A stretch of DNA of 64,000 bases from Temnothorax longispinosus (taxonomy: Eukaryota > Arthropoda > Insecta > Hymenoptera > Formicidae), in the NCBI RefSeq assembly GCF_030848805.1, contig NW_027270003.1:348438-412437 (forward strand). Reading direction: 5' to 3'. This document shows, in pieces, positions 11,013 through 21,777 of the stretch. The position numbers and the translations under genes are program-made. Numbering within the stretch: position 1 is the stretch's first letter; each line of letters begins with the position of its first letter. The notes under the pieces are model-generated. The model was not told the origin of the DNA and searched no databases. It saw only the letters and a program-made list of their open reading frames with translations.

Positions 11013-11480
11013 GTGTAATAAATCTTATATGAGAAATAAAAAGAAAAAAAAATATGAGAGAGATAAGTACGTGAAGTAAGCGGAGGGGGAAGAGGAATGA
11101 GAGGTGGTGACAATTAGATATTAATACAGTAGAGGAGAAAAAGGAATGAATTAACGGAGAGAAATAGTGGAATGGGATAAATATTTTAGAATAAATATAA
11201 CGGGAAATATATGGACATGGATAGCGCGCGCGTTAGTGCAGTGTAAGGAGTAGTTAAGTGTAAGGAAAAAAATGAGAGCCGAGGAAGCGAAGTGTGATAA
11301 GTCTTATGCGAAAAGTAAAAAGAAAGAAGAAAACAAAATATGGGAGAGACAGATATGTGAAGTGAGCGGAGAGAAAATAAGAAACGAGAGGTGGCGAATG
11401 GACATTGGTACAGTGGATGAGAAAGGGAATACATTTTAACGGAGAGAAATGGTGATGTGGGATGAGTGTTTTAAGGTGAA
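11013..11480 (+). repeat. Imperfect tandem duplication, purine-rich
   Basis: About 11013-11210 and 11285-11480 are two diverged copies (GTGTAATAAATCTTATATGA against GTGTGATAAGTCTTATGCGA, and TTAACGGAGAGAAATNGTG in both). They share the A/G bias of the adjoining LINE and may be its ORF2 C-terminal or 3' UTR sequence; no domain is recognised. Confidence 0.55.
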
Positions 11481-12300
11481 ATAAAACGAAAAAAGTTTGA
11501 AGCGCGCGCGTAGCGCGCGTGTGTGCTAGTCCTATCTTAAAATTGCCGTGTTAAGTCGATAGTCGAATTTATTGTTGCCTCTTTTCCGCGATGCTGATTG
11601 GTTATCTCGATGCGTTGCGCGCGTTACTTCGTATCAAATGTTATCTATAGTTTTAACCTCGTCACATATCAATGTGTATTGTGAGGGATGACGCATGACG
11701 CGTGGTTAGCGCGAGTGATTTGTAACATTTGTTACATATGTCAAAATCCATATTGACTACGGCCGTCTAAGAAATATTATCATGATCAGGATTGGATTAA
11801 GGAAGGAAAATTGTCAAGGTAATTTATTTATTAATATATTTAAGTTTATATTTAGATTGTGCGTGTGGTTATAATTATTTATATATAGTAATCTGTTTAT
11901 ATGTTATTTATTGATTTTTTAATTTGCAGCTTGTCTAACCGAACTCGAAATCAGTATAAGATAAATCAAAGGACTGCAATGTTGAAGCGTTCTTATGACT
12001 TGGCTGCTGCACTTTTACAAATTCAACAACTTCTTCACAGTCTGCGCGTATTAGATGACCGATGTGTATTTTTGTTAGTCTAGGAATCGGTGAACGCTCT
12101 CTGCGCTTCGCGGGGCAGAGCGACATTTTTTTCTGCCAGTTTCTTTCGTTTCACGCAAAAACGCGTCGATTAAGCCTCTGTAACTCTTAAGTAAGTTCAA
12201 CGAAATCGGTGAGGAGGCTACTATTCTGCACATTTACCAAAAATAGATATAGCATCTCAAATAAAAATAATGTACGTATATTATATTGTGTGTAATATAT
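11481..12300. other. Non-coding stretch with a possible short spliced transcript
   Basis: About 11520-11810 is of higher GC and contains CpG-rich words. A donor-like AG|GTAATT occurs near 11818 and an acceptor TTAATTTGCAG near 11930, followed by a 50-codon open stretch to 12080. No homology is recognised, so this is only a candidate host or non-coding transcript. Confidence 0.25.
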
Positions 12301-12461
12301 ATTAAGTGTTTTCTATTTACATAAAAAAACTCAGATAATTCTCACTTGTAACGTCGTTCTATCCTTTTTGGCAATTAATGAATAATAAAGACAGAATCGA
12401 ATTATCTGTTACAAATGAGAATTATCTGAGTTTTGATGTAAATATTGTAAATGAAAAGCTT
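12301..12461. repeat. Short inverted-repeat MITE
   Basis: The left arm (about 12301-12352, with AACTCAGATAATTCTCA) pairs with the right arm (about 12408-12461, TGAGAATTATCTGAGTTTT). The loop is about 55 bp. No ORF. Confidence 0.75.
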
Positions 12462-12491
12462 CTATTAATGTACTATTAATAATGTATATAT

Positions 12492-12803
12492 GTTACGGGT
12501 GAACTTCGCATGGTGTGTAATGTCGAGCATTGCATCGAACAATTGCACATTGTTCGAGCAATGTTAGCATTAGATCACGTATTTATATATATATTATGAC
12601 TCATATTCTTAATTTTCTTTTAGCGATAAAAAAGTGCGCTTTTATTTCTAAGATGTTATAATATATGTAACTATAACATTTCAGAAATAAATTCGCGCTT
12701 TTATCGATAAAAAAGAGTTGAGAATATGGGTCTATATGTATATATTGTAACCTGGGCAATGTCAATACTGTATATTATGCGAACTTCGCTCGTAATACAT
12801 TTT
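12492..12803. repeat. Nested inverted-repeat MITE
   Basis: Outer imperfect ends are GTTACGGGTGAACTTCGCAT at about 12492 and ATGCGAACTTCGCTCGTAAT at about 12777. An inner hairpin (about 12598-12730) has arms with TATTCTTAATTTTCTTTTAG and its reverse complement and a central TATAACAT/ATGTTATA loop. Non-coding. Confidence 0.7.
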
Positions 12804-13127
12804 TTTTTGTTTATATGTCGCTTATTTAATAGCATGTAAAAAGAACATTAATCTCTTATTTGGTAATTAAAAGCAAAATGGCGAATAATCGCGATAAATC
12901 GATATATCAACCGTTATATATAATGTTGCCTTTTTTATATTTTATATTTATTAAGTTCAGTTAACAAAGCAAACATGTGTTAAATTTACATATGAATGTA
13001 TTGATTACTTAACGCAACAACTTTAACCAGCAAATTTTTGCATAAAATTATTTCCTATTGTTCTTATTACATTTATATTATTTAATATATATAATCTGAA
13101 AAATTAGCTCTTATTATTAATATAAAA
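12804..13127. other. AT-rich stretch, nothing recognised
   Basis: Only A/T-rich sequence without terminal repeats or coding signal. Confidence 0.6.
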
Positions 13128-13540
13128 AAGTGTACAAATTAGAAACTTGCATATTGTTTCCTCATCATTTTAAAATGTGCAAATTAGAAATTTATATATT
13201 GCATCATTATTTTATTTCGCTCACTGATAAAGCTCTTCTATTGAGGAAGCTTATATTTTATTTGATACATAATTATTAATATTTATTAATTTGACTTCTT
13301 CATAAAGGAAGCTTTATGAGTGAAATAAAATGATGATGAAGCAATGTACAAATTTCTAATTTGCATACTTTAAAATGGTGAGAAAGCAATATGTAATTTC
13401 TAATTTGCAAACTTTTTCATTATATTAGCAATTTTTCCTAATTTTATTATATTATTCAGTCTTTTTTATCTCTATTTCATATATATAACTCGAATCTTTA
13501 AGATTTAGTTGATTAGTTCTTGAGTTATAAACGTTTGAAA
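13128..13540. repeat. Inverted repeat plus tail related to the end of the Crypton-like element
   Basis: Arms with GTACAAATTAGAAA...TTTCTAATTTGCA form an interrupted inverted repeat (13128-13437). The following 13440-13520 (TAATTTTATTATATTATTCAG onward) matches 29665-29745, directly downstream of the tyrosine-recombinase gene. This suggests a non-autonomous relative or a leftover end of that element. Confidence 0.55.
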
Positions 13541-13555
13541 TTTCGGGGAATCGGT

Positions 13556-13920
13556 ATATACAGGGTGTCTGAAACCACTCGTCCACCCCTTTTCTTTCAA
13601 AAACTAAGCATTTTAGAAAAAAACGTTTTAGACCAAAATTCTATGGTTTTGATGGGAACATAAGATGGTGTCATTGATTTGACCTTGGGTGGCATTGTTA
13701 AGGTCAGGTGTCAAGGACATCTTCAGTTTCTTAAATAAAATCCCCTATTTTTTATTGCATTCTTATAGCTTATGTCGAGAGCTTTCCAAAACACTATAAT
13801 TAAGTATTTTTTCATTAAGTACTTTTCGAGTTATAAGGCTTGAAAGTTACAGTATTGTGACATAATATTTTGTTAAGTATTTATAATTCAAATTCCTTAC
13901 TTTTTATTTTTGCAAACAAT
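13556..13920 (+). repeat. Dispersed repeat starting ACAGGGTGTCTGAAACC
   Basis: The start word resembles an end sequence seen often in insect genomes, and a similar ACAGGGTGTT occurs at about 3393. The following sequence is non-coding. No second end or TSD was found here. Confidence 0.4.
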
Positions 13921-14184
13921 ACGAATCAATTAATGTAAAGAAAACACAATTTTCTTAAAGAAAAACTTGTGTAACTGCTTATTGCATATTCATTATTTTC
14001 TTAGCTCTTCACGATTCGGGGTGCTTGATTTGCGTGAGTCCCTTTGCCTCTCACGATTCGGGGATGAATGTGCCCAGGTCTTTAATCCTGGCCGTGTCGA
14101 GCCCGTCAGAGTATTGGAAATCGGTGCCACATGACAGAAGAAGAAGTCAATTGTAATGTCTTATGAAGAAAATATTGCGTCAAA

Positions 14185-15073
14185 ATGAAAACCGCTTTGA
14201 TGGTAACTGAAAAACCTTCTTTGGCAGCATCCCTGGCCAATATATATTGAGTAATGGACGATGTAGTACCAGAAAACGTGCGTTGATAACTTGAATTGCT
14301 TCCTTCTTCACCTTCCTCTTTCCTTCTTCTTCATTTATATAATAATAAATTTTTTCTACGAATATCTCTAGGACTGAATGGCTCTTATTCTGTCCACGAA
14401 TGGATAGGTCAATTTAGATCCGAGACCGTAAATTTTAAAATGACCTCTGTATGTGGACACGTTATGACATTGGACTTTATTGGAAAATGCAACAACTGAG
14501 ACAAAGTAGATCGGGTAAGATTAGATATATTGCAGTTTTGTTTTTTATTATGTTCTCAGAATAACTGAATTTTTTAAAATGTATATCTCAGGCTGAATTG
14601 TTCTCCTGTTCAACCGAGAAGAAGGAAGCGGTACTGAAACTGAAAATACCATACTTTTTGGTCAAAGAAGGAGCGCATTGTGATTATTTAATATTATGGC
14701 TAGATTGCGACAAAAAAGGTGAAAATATTTGCTTTGAAGTTATAAATGCAGTGCAGCAAGGAATGCGCAGAAAATTACATATAAATGTAAGTTGCTTGTA
14801 CACATCATACTTGTAGATATTGAAGCTATTGATTCTTTTTGTTGTTCTACGATGGATCGCTGATTACGATTTAAATATGTTTTTATTAAACAGCTTTCTT
14901 TTTAATAGGATATATGGCGAGTACGATTCTCTGCCATTGCGGAGAAAGATATAAAATCTGCTTTGGCTAAACCGGTAAAGTCCAATGAAAATGAAGCTAA
15001 AAGCGTTGATGCGCGTCAGGAGTTAGATTTACAAATAGGCTGTGCATTTACGAGATATCGAACTAAATTTTTC
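14185..15073 (+). pseudogene. TOP3B: DNA topoisomerase III-beta 5' exons, broken copy with introns
   Basis: Four exons with GT-AG introns are visible: 14185-14277 (ATG start, TEKPSLAASLAN), 14372-14514 (LNGSYSVHEW, FKMTSVCGHVMTLDF), 14592-14786 (AELFS, ILWLDCDKKGENICFEV) and 14909-15073 (VRFSAIAEKD, VDARQELDLQIGCAF). These match the N-terminal TOPRIM and domain-I part of TOP3B, a type IA topoisomerase acting on DNA and RNA. Exon 1 carries a frameshift near 14250, exon 2 has a TGA at 14497-14499 where the family has Trp, and the catalytic DCDKEGE motif reads DCDKKGE. The copy stops mid-protein and joins FMR1 sequence directly. Retained introns show a DNA-level duplication, not a processed copy. 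Confidence 0.85.
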
Positions 15074-15560
15074 TATGCTGGAATACAGCGAAGAGTCTAT
15101 ACAAGTCCCACGGGTGTTGGTAGAAAAAGTAATTGGAAAAATGATTGCATTATTCAAGAGATTGTCGACAAAAGTGGCGTAGTAAGTATATTTTTATCAT
15201 TAATTAATAGAACATCGGATGAGCTTATATTTTTATAGGATATTACTTTCAGAATTAATATCTCCCTCGAACGATCCCACGAGAAGAGGGTCAGGTGCCC
15301 TTCGTCTTCGTTGGCACTGTCGAAAGCATCGCCAATCCCAAAGTTCTGTTGGAATACCATTTGGCACATCTAAAAGTATAACTATTTGTCGATGATCTTT
15401 ACCCCGATTCTCTAAAATATCTCCATAAAAATATATATGAAACCGATATCGTGCAGAAAGAAGTCGTAAAATAAAATTGAATTTAATCATATGATTATCG
15501 TGTGATTTATATTGTAGAAAGTAGAGCAACGTAACAATAAGATATACTGCTAAACAATAA
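15074..15560 (+). pseudogene. FMR1: FMR1 KH2-region exons, broken copy with introns
   Basis: From 15074 the frame reads MLEYSEESIQVPR then EKVIGK, and after a 1-bp loss IIQEIVDKSGVV (to 15181); a GTAAGT donor follows. A second exon (about 15239-15377) carries TIPREEGQVPFVFVGTVES and LLEYHLAHLK. A third begins at 15518 with KVEQLRNNK. These are the second KH domain and downstream helix of the fragile X family RNA-binding protein, in the correct order and with introns. The copy starts inside the protein and is fused to TOP3B sequence without an intervening spacer. Frame breaks and a stop near the second exon start make it a pseudogene. Confidence 0.85.
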
Positions 15561-15884
15561 GTGATCAATAATTTGATAGAAACTAAAATTCAAGAGGAAC
15601 ACATGAATCTCGATTTAAAAATTGTGATTTTGCAATAAAAAGAATATTTGAATCATCTTCATGTAATAATGATTTTAGCATGTTTAACACAATATGTTTT
15701 AAATCCTATGTTAGAACAAAGTACGTAAAGCAAAACAACTTATATTTGTAAAACATTTCATTTTTTAAATTATATATTATTTTATCTCATTAATTTTGTT
15801 TCGTACTGTGTTAAAATTAAATTTTGATTGTAATAGATGGTTTAATAGAAATGTATATGTATAACTACGGAGAAAACACTAAGC
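15561..15884. other. AT-rich stretch downstream of the chimeric pseudogene
   Basis: No further FMR1 exon could be recognised; there are no terminal repeats or ORFs worth reporting. Confidence 0.55.
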
Positions 15885-16120
15885 CATTTAACCCGTTGAC
15901 TGTGTATGACGGCTATAGCCACAAAAACAAAAGTGGCCAAGAGTGTGTATGACGGCTATAGCCGCAACGTAGAAAAAATAAAGTAAAACTTGCTGAATTT
16001 GCTTGAAACTTGTTACTCGGGGGTTTCTGGGGTCGCTGATTACGAATCCGAAGTCAGATGTACAAAATTCAAAATGGCGGATCCAATATGGCGGATTAAT
16101 ATGGCGAGGAATAAGGAACA
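15885..16120. repeat. Dispersed repeat with a TTAACCC end
   Basis: TTAACCCGTTGACTGTGTAT starts the block, and TGTATGACGGCTATAGCC occurs twice 42 bp apart (about 15902 and 15944). The block continues into GGGGTCGCTGATTACGAATC, a word recalled as repetitive in insects. TTAA followed by CCC is the terminal signature of piggyBac-type elements, but no opposite end was found. Confidence 0.35.
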
Positions 16121-18270
16121 AGCAATAGAATTCTTAGTCGCATTCTTTTTTAATAGACGGGCATTGGAAAAGGATACGACTATTAATATCTATTCTGTGT
16201 CTGAGCCCTAATATGCATAATATGTATTGACATGCGTGAAGGAACTTTACGGTTATATTGAAGAACATTATCACATGTGATCGGACAATTTTAGGTTGCT
16301 TCTATGCACGACGTCATTGATCCAGCAGAACCTTTTGTTATGGATCTAAGACCACCGAAAAACATGAATTATATATAATCTACGCCAACGTACAATCTCA
16401 CAGGTGTATCGTCCCTTCAACAACGATGGATTGATTAGAATATTGTTAGGGAAGACGTTAAAGAAGATGCTAGAGATAGTAGAGATGGTAGAGACGAAGT
16501 TAATTTCAGAAATTTTATTAAAATTGAAACAAGTATATATAATTCTTTAAAGTAGCAGATTTGGATTCGTTGAACAAAAATTACAATGTCTTTGAGGCAC
16601 TGATTTGTGTTTCAATATATAATTCGCATTGCATGCCAACTTGGTGGCAATTTTTTATTTCGTGCTTCCGAAAAAATTCGAAAACCGCCAACGGCAAGCG
16701 AACAAAAACCAGGAAATTGAACGATGATTGCTATGACGAGGCGGATAAATGCCATACCAACTATTTTTTTTTATTTTCTTCGTACATCCACGCGATTCGC
16801 AATTAAATTCAGTTTTCCGTTAAATTAAATTTTAAAAGAATTTTTATCAGCTGCACGTTGAAAAATTCCCGAAATTCGCCACGAACAATCCAAAATTCGA
16901 GCTCTTCATATTAATAAAATATCAATGCTACTAATTGATTTTGTTACTTGATTAATTTTTAATAATGATTACCTTAGTCATGATTATTTGATTAAGCGGT
17001 GACCGAGGTGCTCGCAAAAATAATTAAATATTGTGCAATGTCGCTATATACACCATATGGACCTCTCGGTTGGCTTGTTTATGGGAGAATTTGGCGGGCG
17101 GCTTCTATTAGTCGCAGCGAACGGCCTGTAAAATTAATTAGCGCCGTTAAGCGAGCCGAGAACGGGGAAATTGGCGCGGGAATTCTCGATCTGCGTATTT
17201 TCGAGTCCATTATCAGAAACACGGCCAGCGAGAGACCGGCCGATCAACCGATCGACCGACCGACTGACCAATGGACCGATCGGTAGAATCTCTCTTGTAC
17301 CGACCTTCATTCCGGCCTTTACCACATTCCATGGTGAGTCCTCCTTTCGTCACTGACCCCATAAACTCGTACCACATCCAAGATATGTTCTCGGCGAGAA
17401 AACTCGCCGGAGACACACTCTCGAATCGTTGGCGGCGAATATGATCGTGGCAGCGATGCTACGCTTTCGATATCGAGTACTTTCGTCGTATTCTGTGTGT
17501 ATGACATATCGTTAACACGATAATTATATTATTATTTATTCGTAATTGAGATTATTAATTTGGAATAATAAATAATCAAAATTGATTTTGCGCAATGCAA
17601 TTTAATTCACGAAAATAATGATCTTCATCGCGTATTGTTCATACGCGATTATATAATGCTGCAGCTATTAATCTGATTACGCGATTATATTTTATATAAT
17701 AAGAATAAAATTTGAGGGAGACAGAGAGATAGTCACATTTGTCGCTAAATGTGTAATAAAATGCACGCGCCGCGAGGTATTAAATTTGCATTAGCATATA
17801 TAGTCACACGGTACTTTTTAATTGAATTCCTTTTCTCCCTTCCCCTTTCTTTCTCTTGACCGAGGAGGCCGCAGAGGAAAAGTTCAATTAAATGGTGCTG
17901 CGTTTTCGATTAAAACTTTGTGAAGTAATTTGTTGTTAATGTCGACTATAAATTGTGTGATAAACTCTTTAAAATAAGCCACGAGGGATTCAAGTTTTAG
18001 AGATTCTCAACGATATCCAAAACATATAATATAAAAATTCTTATAAATTATATTAGCAGAGATTGTCAGATTTTATCATAAATTCAAACTGACTTTTCGA
18101 GTTAAGAATTGCAAGCAAAATCTCTTTTAATTTTCACTTTTGTGATAAAAATTTCATCACAAATTGCTATTAGGGAGCAATTTAAATAATTTTTTTTGAA
18201 ATACTTTAGTATGTAATTTTCAAGCACGTATTATATAAAGTTGTCTAAAAAAATAATGAAATTTATTATA
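16121..18270. other. Non-coding stretch of about 2.1 kb
   Basis: No supported gene. 16560-16800 has a short open frame without homology. 16990-17510 is more GC-rich and contains a degenerate GACC/GATC run (about 17235-17283). 17520-18270 is AT-rich. Compositional variation might reflect a host regulatory region, but nothing specific is visible. Confidence 0.5.
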
Positions 18271-18570
18271 TCAAGAGACACGGTAGTGTCTCGTGCCAAG
18301 TATACACGGAGCGAGACCGACCGTGATGACTATTTTACGCGGCGCGACGGGTTGCGAGTACTCGAGATGTTGAGATCTCGATAACGAGTGAACGGATTAA
18401 GTTCTAAGTAGGCTTGATCGATAGCTTGGGGTCGAATTAGGAGGGGGGGGGGAGTTTTTCTTATAATATTCCGCTACATGCCCTACGAGCGGATATATTG
18501 CGACGCAAAGTCCAAATGTGAAAATTTTAATATTAAGATACTTCCTCCTAACGCCGACGTCTTATGACAT
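18271..18570 (-). repeat. Dispersed 300-bp repeat, copy B
   Basis: Reverse-oriented counterpart of 3544-3846: starts TCAAGAGACACGGTAGTGTC and ends ACGTCTTATGAC. The poly-G run at about 18440 matches the poly-C run of copy A. Partial pieces of the same family occur at about 18910-18995 and 19062-19105. Confidence 0.75.
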
Positions 18571-18633
18571 ATATATATAATCAGAAATGTCACTTTTACT
18601 TTTTCGACATTGGCGGCTGGCGGCGTTAGTATC

Positions 18634-18672
18634 GCAGTGCAGTGCAGTGCAGTGCAGTGCAGTGCAGTGCAG
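18634..18672. repeat. (GCAGT)n pentanucleotide array
   Basis: About eight perfect GCAGT units. Confidence 0.95.
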
Positions 18673-18705
18673 ACTACTGCAGACAGTGCGTTTAATGCGT
18701 TGTCA

Positions 18706-18882
18706 AGGCCTTCACACACGAATCGACGGAAGACGTAAGACGTAAATCGTAAGGAAATCCACCAATCAGAGTCGACTATTCCCCTCTTTAAGAGGGAAGA
18801 AGAGGGGAATAGTCGACTCTGATTAGTGGATTTCCTTACGATTTACGTCTTACGTCTTTCGTCGATTCGTGTGTCCGGGGCT
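18706..18882. mobile_element. Hairpin MITE with 3-bp TSD (TCA), Harbinger-like
   Basis: A 177-bp palindrome starts AGGCCTTCACACACGAATC and ends GATTCGTGTGTCCGGGGCT, flanked by TCA at 18703-18705 and 18883-18885. Arms of about 80 bp are nearly perfect; the centre is CCTCTTTAAGAGG. Termini resemble the 7406-7583 element. Confidence 0.8.
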
Positions 18883-19125
18883 TCACAGACAGTCAGTTAA
18901 CCTAACCTAACACGGTGTGTCTCGCCGTTCTCGCGTCAAGTACGCGCGGAGCGATACCGACCGTGATGACTCTTTACGCGACGCGACGATTAATATTTTT
19001 TCTGATTCAAGGTAATTGTTTTATTTATTTACATATATGTAATTATCCTATTATTATATGACGCGAAGCGAGACCGCACCGTGACTTTTTTACGCGACTA
19101 AGTGCAAGTGACAGGAATTATAGTA

Positions 19126-19267
19126 GTTTACGTTTACGTGAGTATTACTTCTGTAGTAACTTATACGAACGATATCATCGTAGTTACTATAAAATCTCCC
19201 GTTTATGCGGAGGAATTATCGTATCGTTCGTAAGTTACTACAGAATTAAATAACGCTCGCGTAGGGG
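19126..19267. repeat. Palindromic MITE, copy 1 (right end cut near gap)
   Basis: TTTACGTTTACGTGAGTATT and ...TAACGCTCGCGTAG are inverted ends; inner arms share CTGTAGTAACTTA / TAAGTTACTACAG. Same family as 20434-20584. Confidence 0.7.
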
Positions 19268-19277
19268 GGTTTTATCA

Positions 19278-19787
19278 NNNNNNNNNNNNNNNNNNNNNNN
19301 NNNNNNNNNNNNNNNNNNNNNNNNNNNNNNNNNNNNNNNNNNNNNNNNNNNNNNNNNNNNNNNNNNNNNNNNNNNNNNNNNNNNNNNNNNNNNNNNNNNN
19401 NNNNNNNNNNNNNNNNNNNNNNNNNNNNNNNNNNNNNNNNNNNNNNNNNNNNNNNNNNNNNNNNNNNNNNNNNNNNNNNNNNNNNNNNNNNNNNNNNNNN
19501 NNNNNNNNNNNNNNNNNNNNNNNNNNNNNNNNNNNNNNNNNNNNNNNNNNNNNNNNNNNNNNNNNNNNNNNNNNNNNNNNNNNNNNNNNNNNNNNNNNNN
19601 NNNNNNNNNNNNNNNNNNNNNNNNNNNNNNNNNNNNNNNNNNNNNNNNNNNNNNNNNNNNNNNNNNNNNNNNNNNNNNNNNNNNNNNNNNNNNNNNNNNN
19701 NNNNNNNNNNNNNNNNNNNNNNNNNNNNNNNNNNNNNNNNNNNNNNNNNNNNNNNNNNNNNNNNNNNNNNNNNNNNNCCAAATACAT
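19278..19787. other. Assembly gap (510 N)
   Basis: Run of undetermined bases. Confidence 1.
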
Positions 19788-20433
19788 ATGTAATATATGT
19801 AAATAAAAATAATCTTATCCGTTTCGATAAATCCTTTCAGCTTTCCTTCCTTCTACTCTATTCCTCTTGCAAATTCTCTGCTGCAGTCCAATACACTATA
19901 ATTTTGCACAAGTTAACGAATCTTCATGAGCTCAGCTGTACTCAGCCGCGCTTTTGCTGTTTGTTGACGAGGGGATTAGAGAGGAGAAGAGAAAGGAACG
20001 ACGGTGCTGCCTCTATCGCTGTCCCCCCGTACTGCCACGTCCGTCGCCCAAAAATCCAACGAGTTTGTCCCCCCCTGGGAGCGCCCAACGTGGTGAAGCG
20101 GTCTCGGAGAGCGGTCGTGTCGGGAACAGGAGTCGGACAGGACTGGTGGGTCGAGTCGGCTCGAGTCCCCTATTTATACCCCGAGTGCGGGCGGTGGGGG
20201 CTGCCCCACCGCTCGGCTGCCCTACCGCTCGGGCACAGAAGCGCACGCTGAACATGTGCTTGGTGGCCGCCAGGGCCGTAGCGCTAGTGACAAATACGCG
20301 TATCGTCACAATTAAATAACCTCAATTTCTTCAATAAACGAACCACGCGATTTCTCACTAGCTATCGTGGGATGACATAAAGCAGACTCTAGTGATGTAG
20401 TTTAGAACTACAACGCATTCCATCAAGCATCTA
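19788..20433. other. GC-rich unassigned sequence, possibly LTR-derived
   Basis: About 19900-20290 is GC-rich with overlapping open frames in several phases but no recognisable product. CTATTTATACC at about 20165 could be a TATA box and AATAAA lies at about 20331, so a partial LTR is possible. No terminal repeats or partner copy are present. Confidence 0.3.
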
Positions 20434-20584
20434 TACTACGTTTACGCAAGCGTTACTTTCGTAGTAACTTACGATAATTCCTTCGCGTAAACGGGATTTC
20501 GTAGTAACTTACGATAATTTACTCCGCGTAAACGAGTAATATATCGTAAGTTACTACAGAAGTAACGCTCGCGTAAACGTAGTA
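20434..20584. repeat. Palindromic MITE, copy 2
   Basis: TACTACGTTTACGCAAGCGT at the left and ACGCTCGCGTAAACGTAGTA at the right form near-perfect inverted ends; internal GTAGTAACTTACGATAATT is duplicated. Confidence 0.8.
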
Positions 20585-20593
20585 CTAGACACA

Positions 20594-20771
20594 GTGTTCG
20601 ACCGTGTCACACAGTGCCGTTCTGTGTCTCCTAAATGGAAAGCTCCCAATATTTCATCTAATGCTGAGAAACAAGTTATCGAAGATTTTGATGAAATAAT
20701 CGAAAATGAGCAAGAACCTCATACCCACATTGTAAATTTACCGGTTGAAAAAAATGTTGAATATAGCATTA
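20594..20771 (+). pseudogene. N-terminal piece of the Crypton-like gene
   Basis: An open stretch of 59 codons (acidic, with EDFDEIIENEQE) runs from just after the MITE to the ATTA where the LTR element is inserted; the frame continues across the ATTA duplication at 25029. The true start is not seen; it may lie upstream of the MITE. Confidence 0.5.
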
Positions 20772-21200
20772 TGTCGTGCTGCGCCTTGAATGGGAGCTCA
20801 GGGCCGGCACCGGGTTCGTTGGATCCGCAAATGAAAGAACAACTCTCAGACGGGATTGGTTGTAGTAGTAGAGTTTAATAAACGGCTGTTTCGGAGTTAC
20901 ACTTGTATCACTTGTTACACCACCCTGACTTGCGGGTTAAAGATATAATACATAGAATAACGCGGTGCGTGCTCTCGGTGGTAACTGCCCGCCGCTTATC
21001 GGAAGGGCGGGCCTTAACTTGTGGAGTCGCTTCCTCGTTGCTGACTCGGCTGTCAGCGCATTGCTTCCGGGCTCAGGTCAATCGCCTGGCGACCTAGTGC
21101 AGCCCGGAATGCCACCTAAGATGTCTTTGGCAATAGCCGAAACTCGTGCGCTGACAACTCAGTGTCGCAATGAGGCCAACTCGGCTTCCGCATTACAACA
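20772..21200 (-). repeat. 3' LTR of the gypsy element
   Basis: 429 bp, minus-strand TGTTGTAATGCGG...CACGACA. Differs from the 5' LTR by scattered substitutions and small indels, pointing to a moderately old insertion. Confidence 0.9.
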
Positions 21201-21418
21201 TTCCTCCCTTCGTGGAAAAAGAAAAACTGAGGCATGAGGTTTTTTGTTACTATTTGTGTTGTTTTCTTTTTCCATGGAAGTTACATTATTCTATTTTTCC
21301 AGTTGTTTGTGGAAGTCGCGTCGCGTGTTCTTCTTCGTTCTCTTTTTTATTATCCATGTTATAGTAATTCCAATTCCTATTATGATTACAACTATGAACA
21401 CGGAGCCCACGGGATATA

Positions 21419-21725
21419 TTACATTGGCATTTTTACATATATCTGAGCCTCGCATGGTGCGTGCGCGGTTGCAAAATGTAACAAATGTTCGTCTATCTCT
21501 TCGCGACGCGCTAGTTTCGACGCCCGTTGCTGCACTCGTTTTATGACATTTGCTAGTAGATTTTCGTTTTTACTAATAGACTGCTCTAACGTTTTAATAT
21601 GCCTTAGCGTGGCGTGTATGACTTTGATTTGATTTTTCGCCGCGCGCTGCATCGCGTTTTGTTGGTTTCGCATGAGGTCTTATTCTTCGATAAACGCTTT
21701 TAAACGATTTGCGTGGACACGTAAC
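21419..21725 (-). pseudogene. Integrase C-terminus tail and envelope-like coiled-coil fragment
   Basis: After the integrase tail (KTLRVHANRLKAF, about 21690-21730) a stop is followed by an 84-codon stretch rich in heptads (RNQQNAMQRAAKNQ, LEQSISKNENLLANVI). Its position after pol and its composition resemble the ectodomain heptad region of errantivirus envelope proteins. It is a short fragment without fusion peptide or membrane anchor. Confidence 0.5.
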
Positions 21726-21777
21726 GTCTTTCGTTTTATTTTAATAGTGTAGTTCACGTCGCTATGCTTTTCGAGGA

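Noticed and set aside
17134..17507. Overlapping open frames with RSVDRLIGR repeats
   Set aside because: Produced by a degenerate GACC/GATC run; no homology.
19904..20319. Overlapping GC-rich open frames
   Set aside because: Open in three phases on both strands, no recognisable product; typical of GC-rich non-coding DNA.
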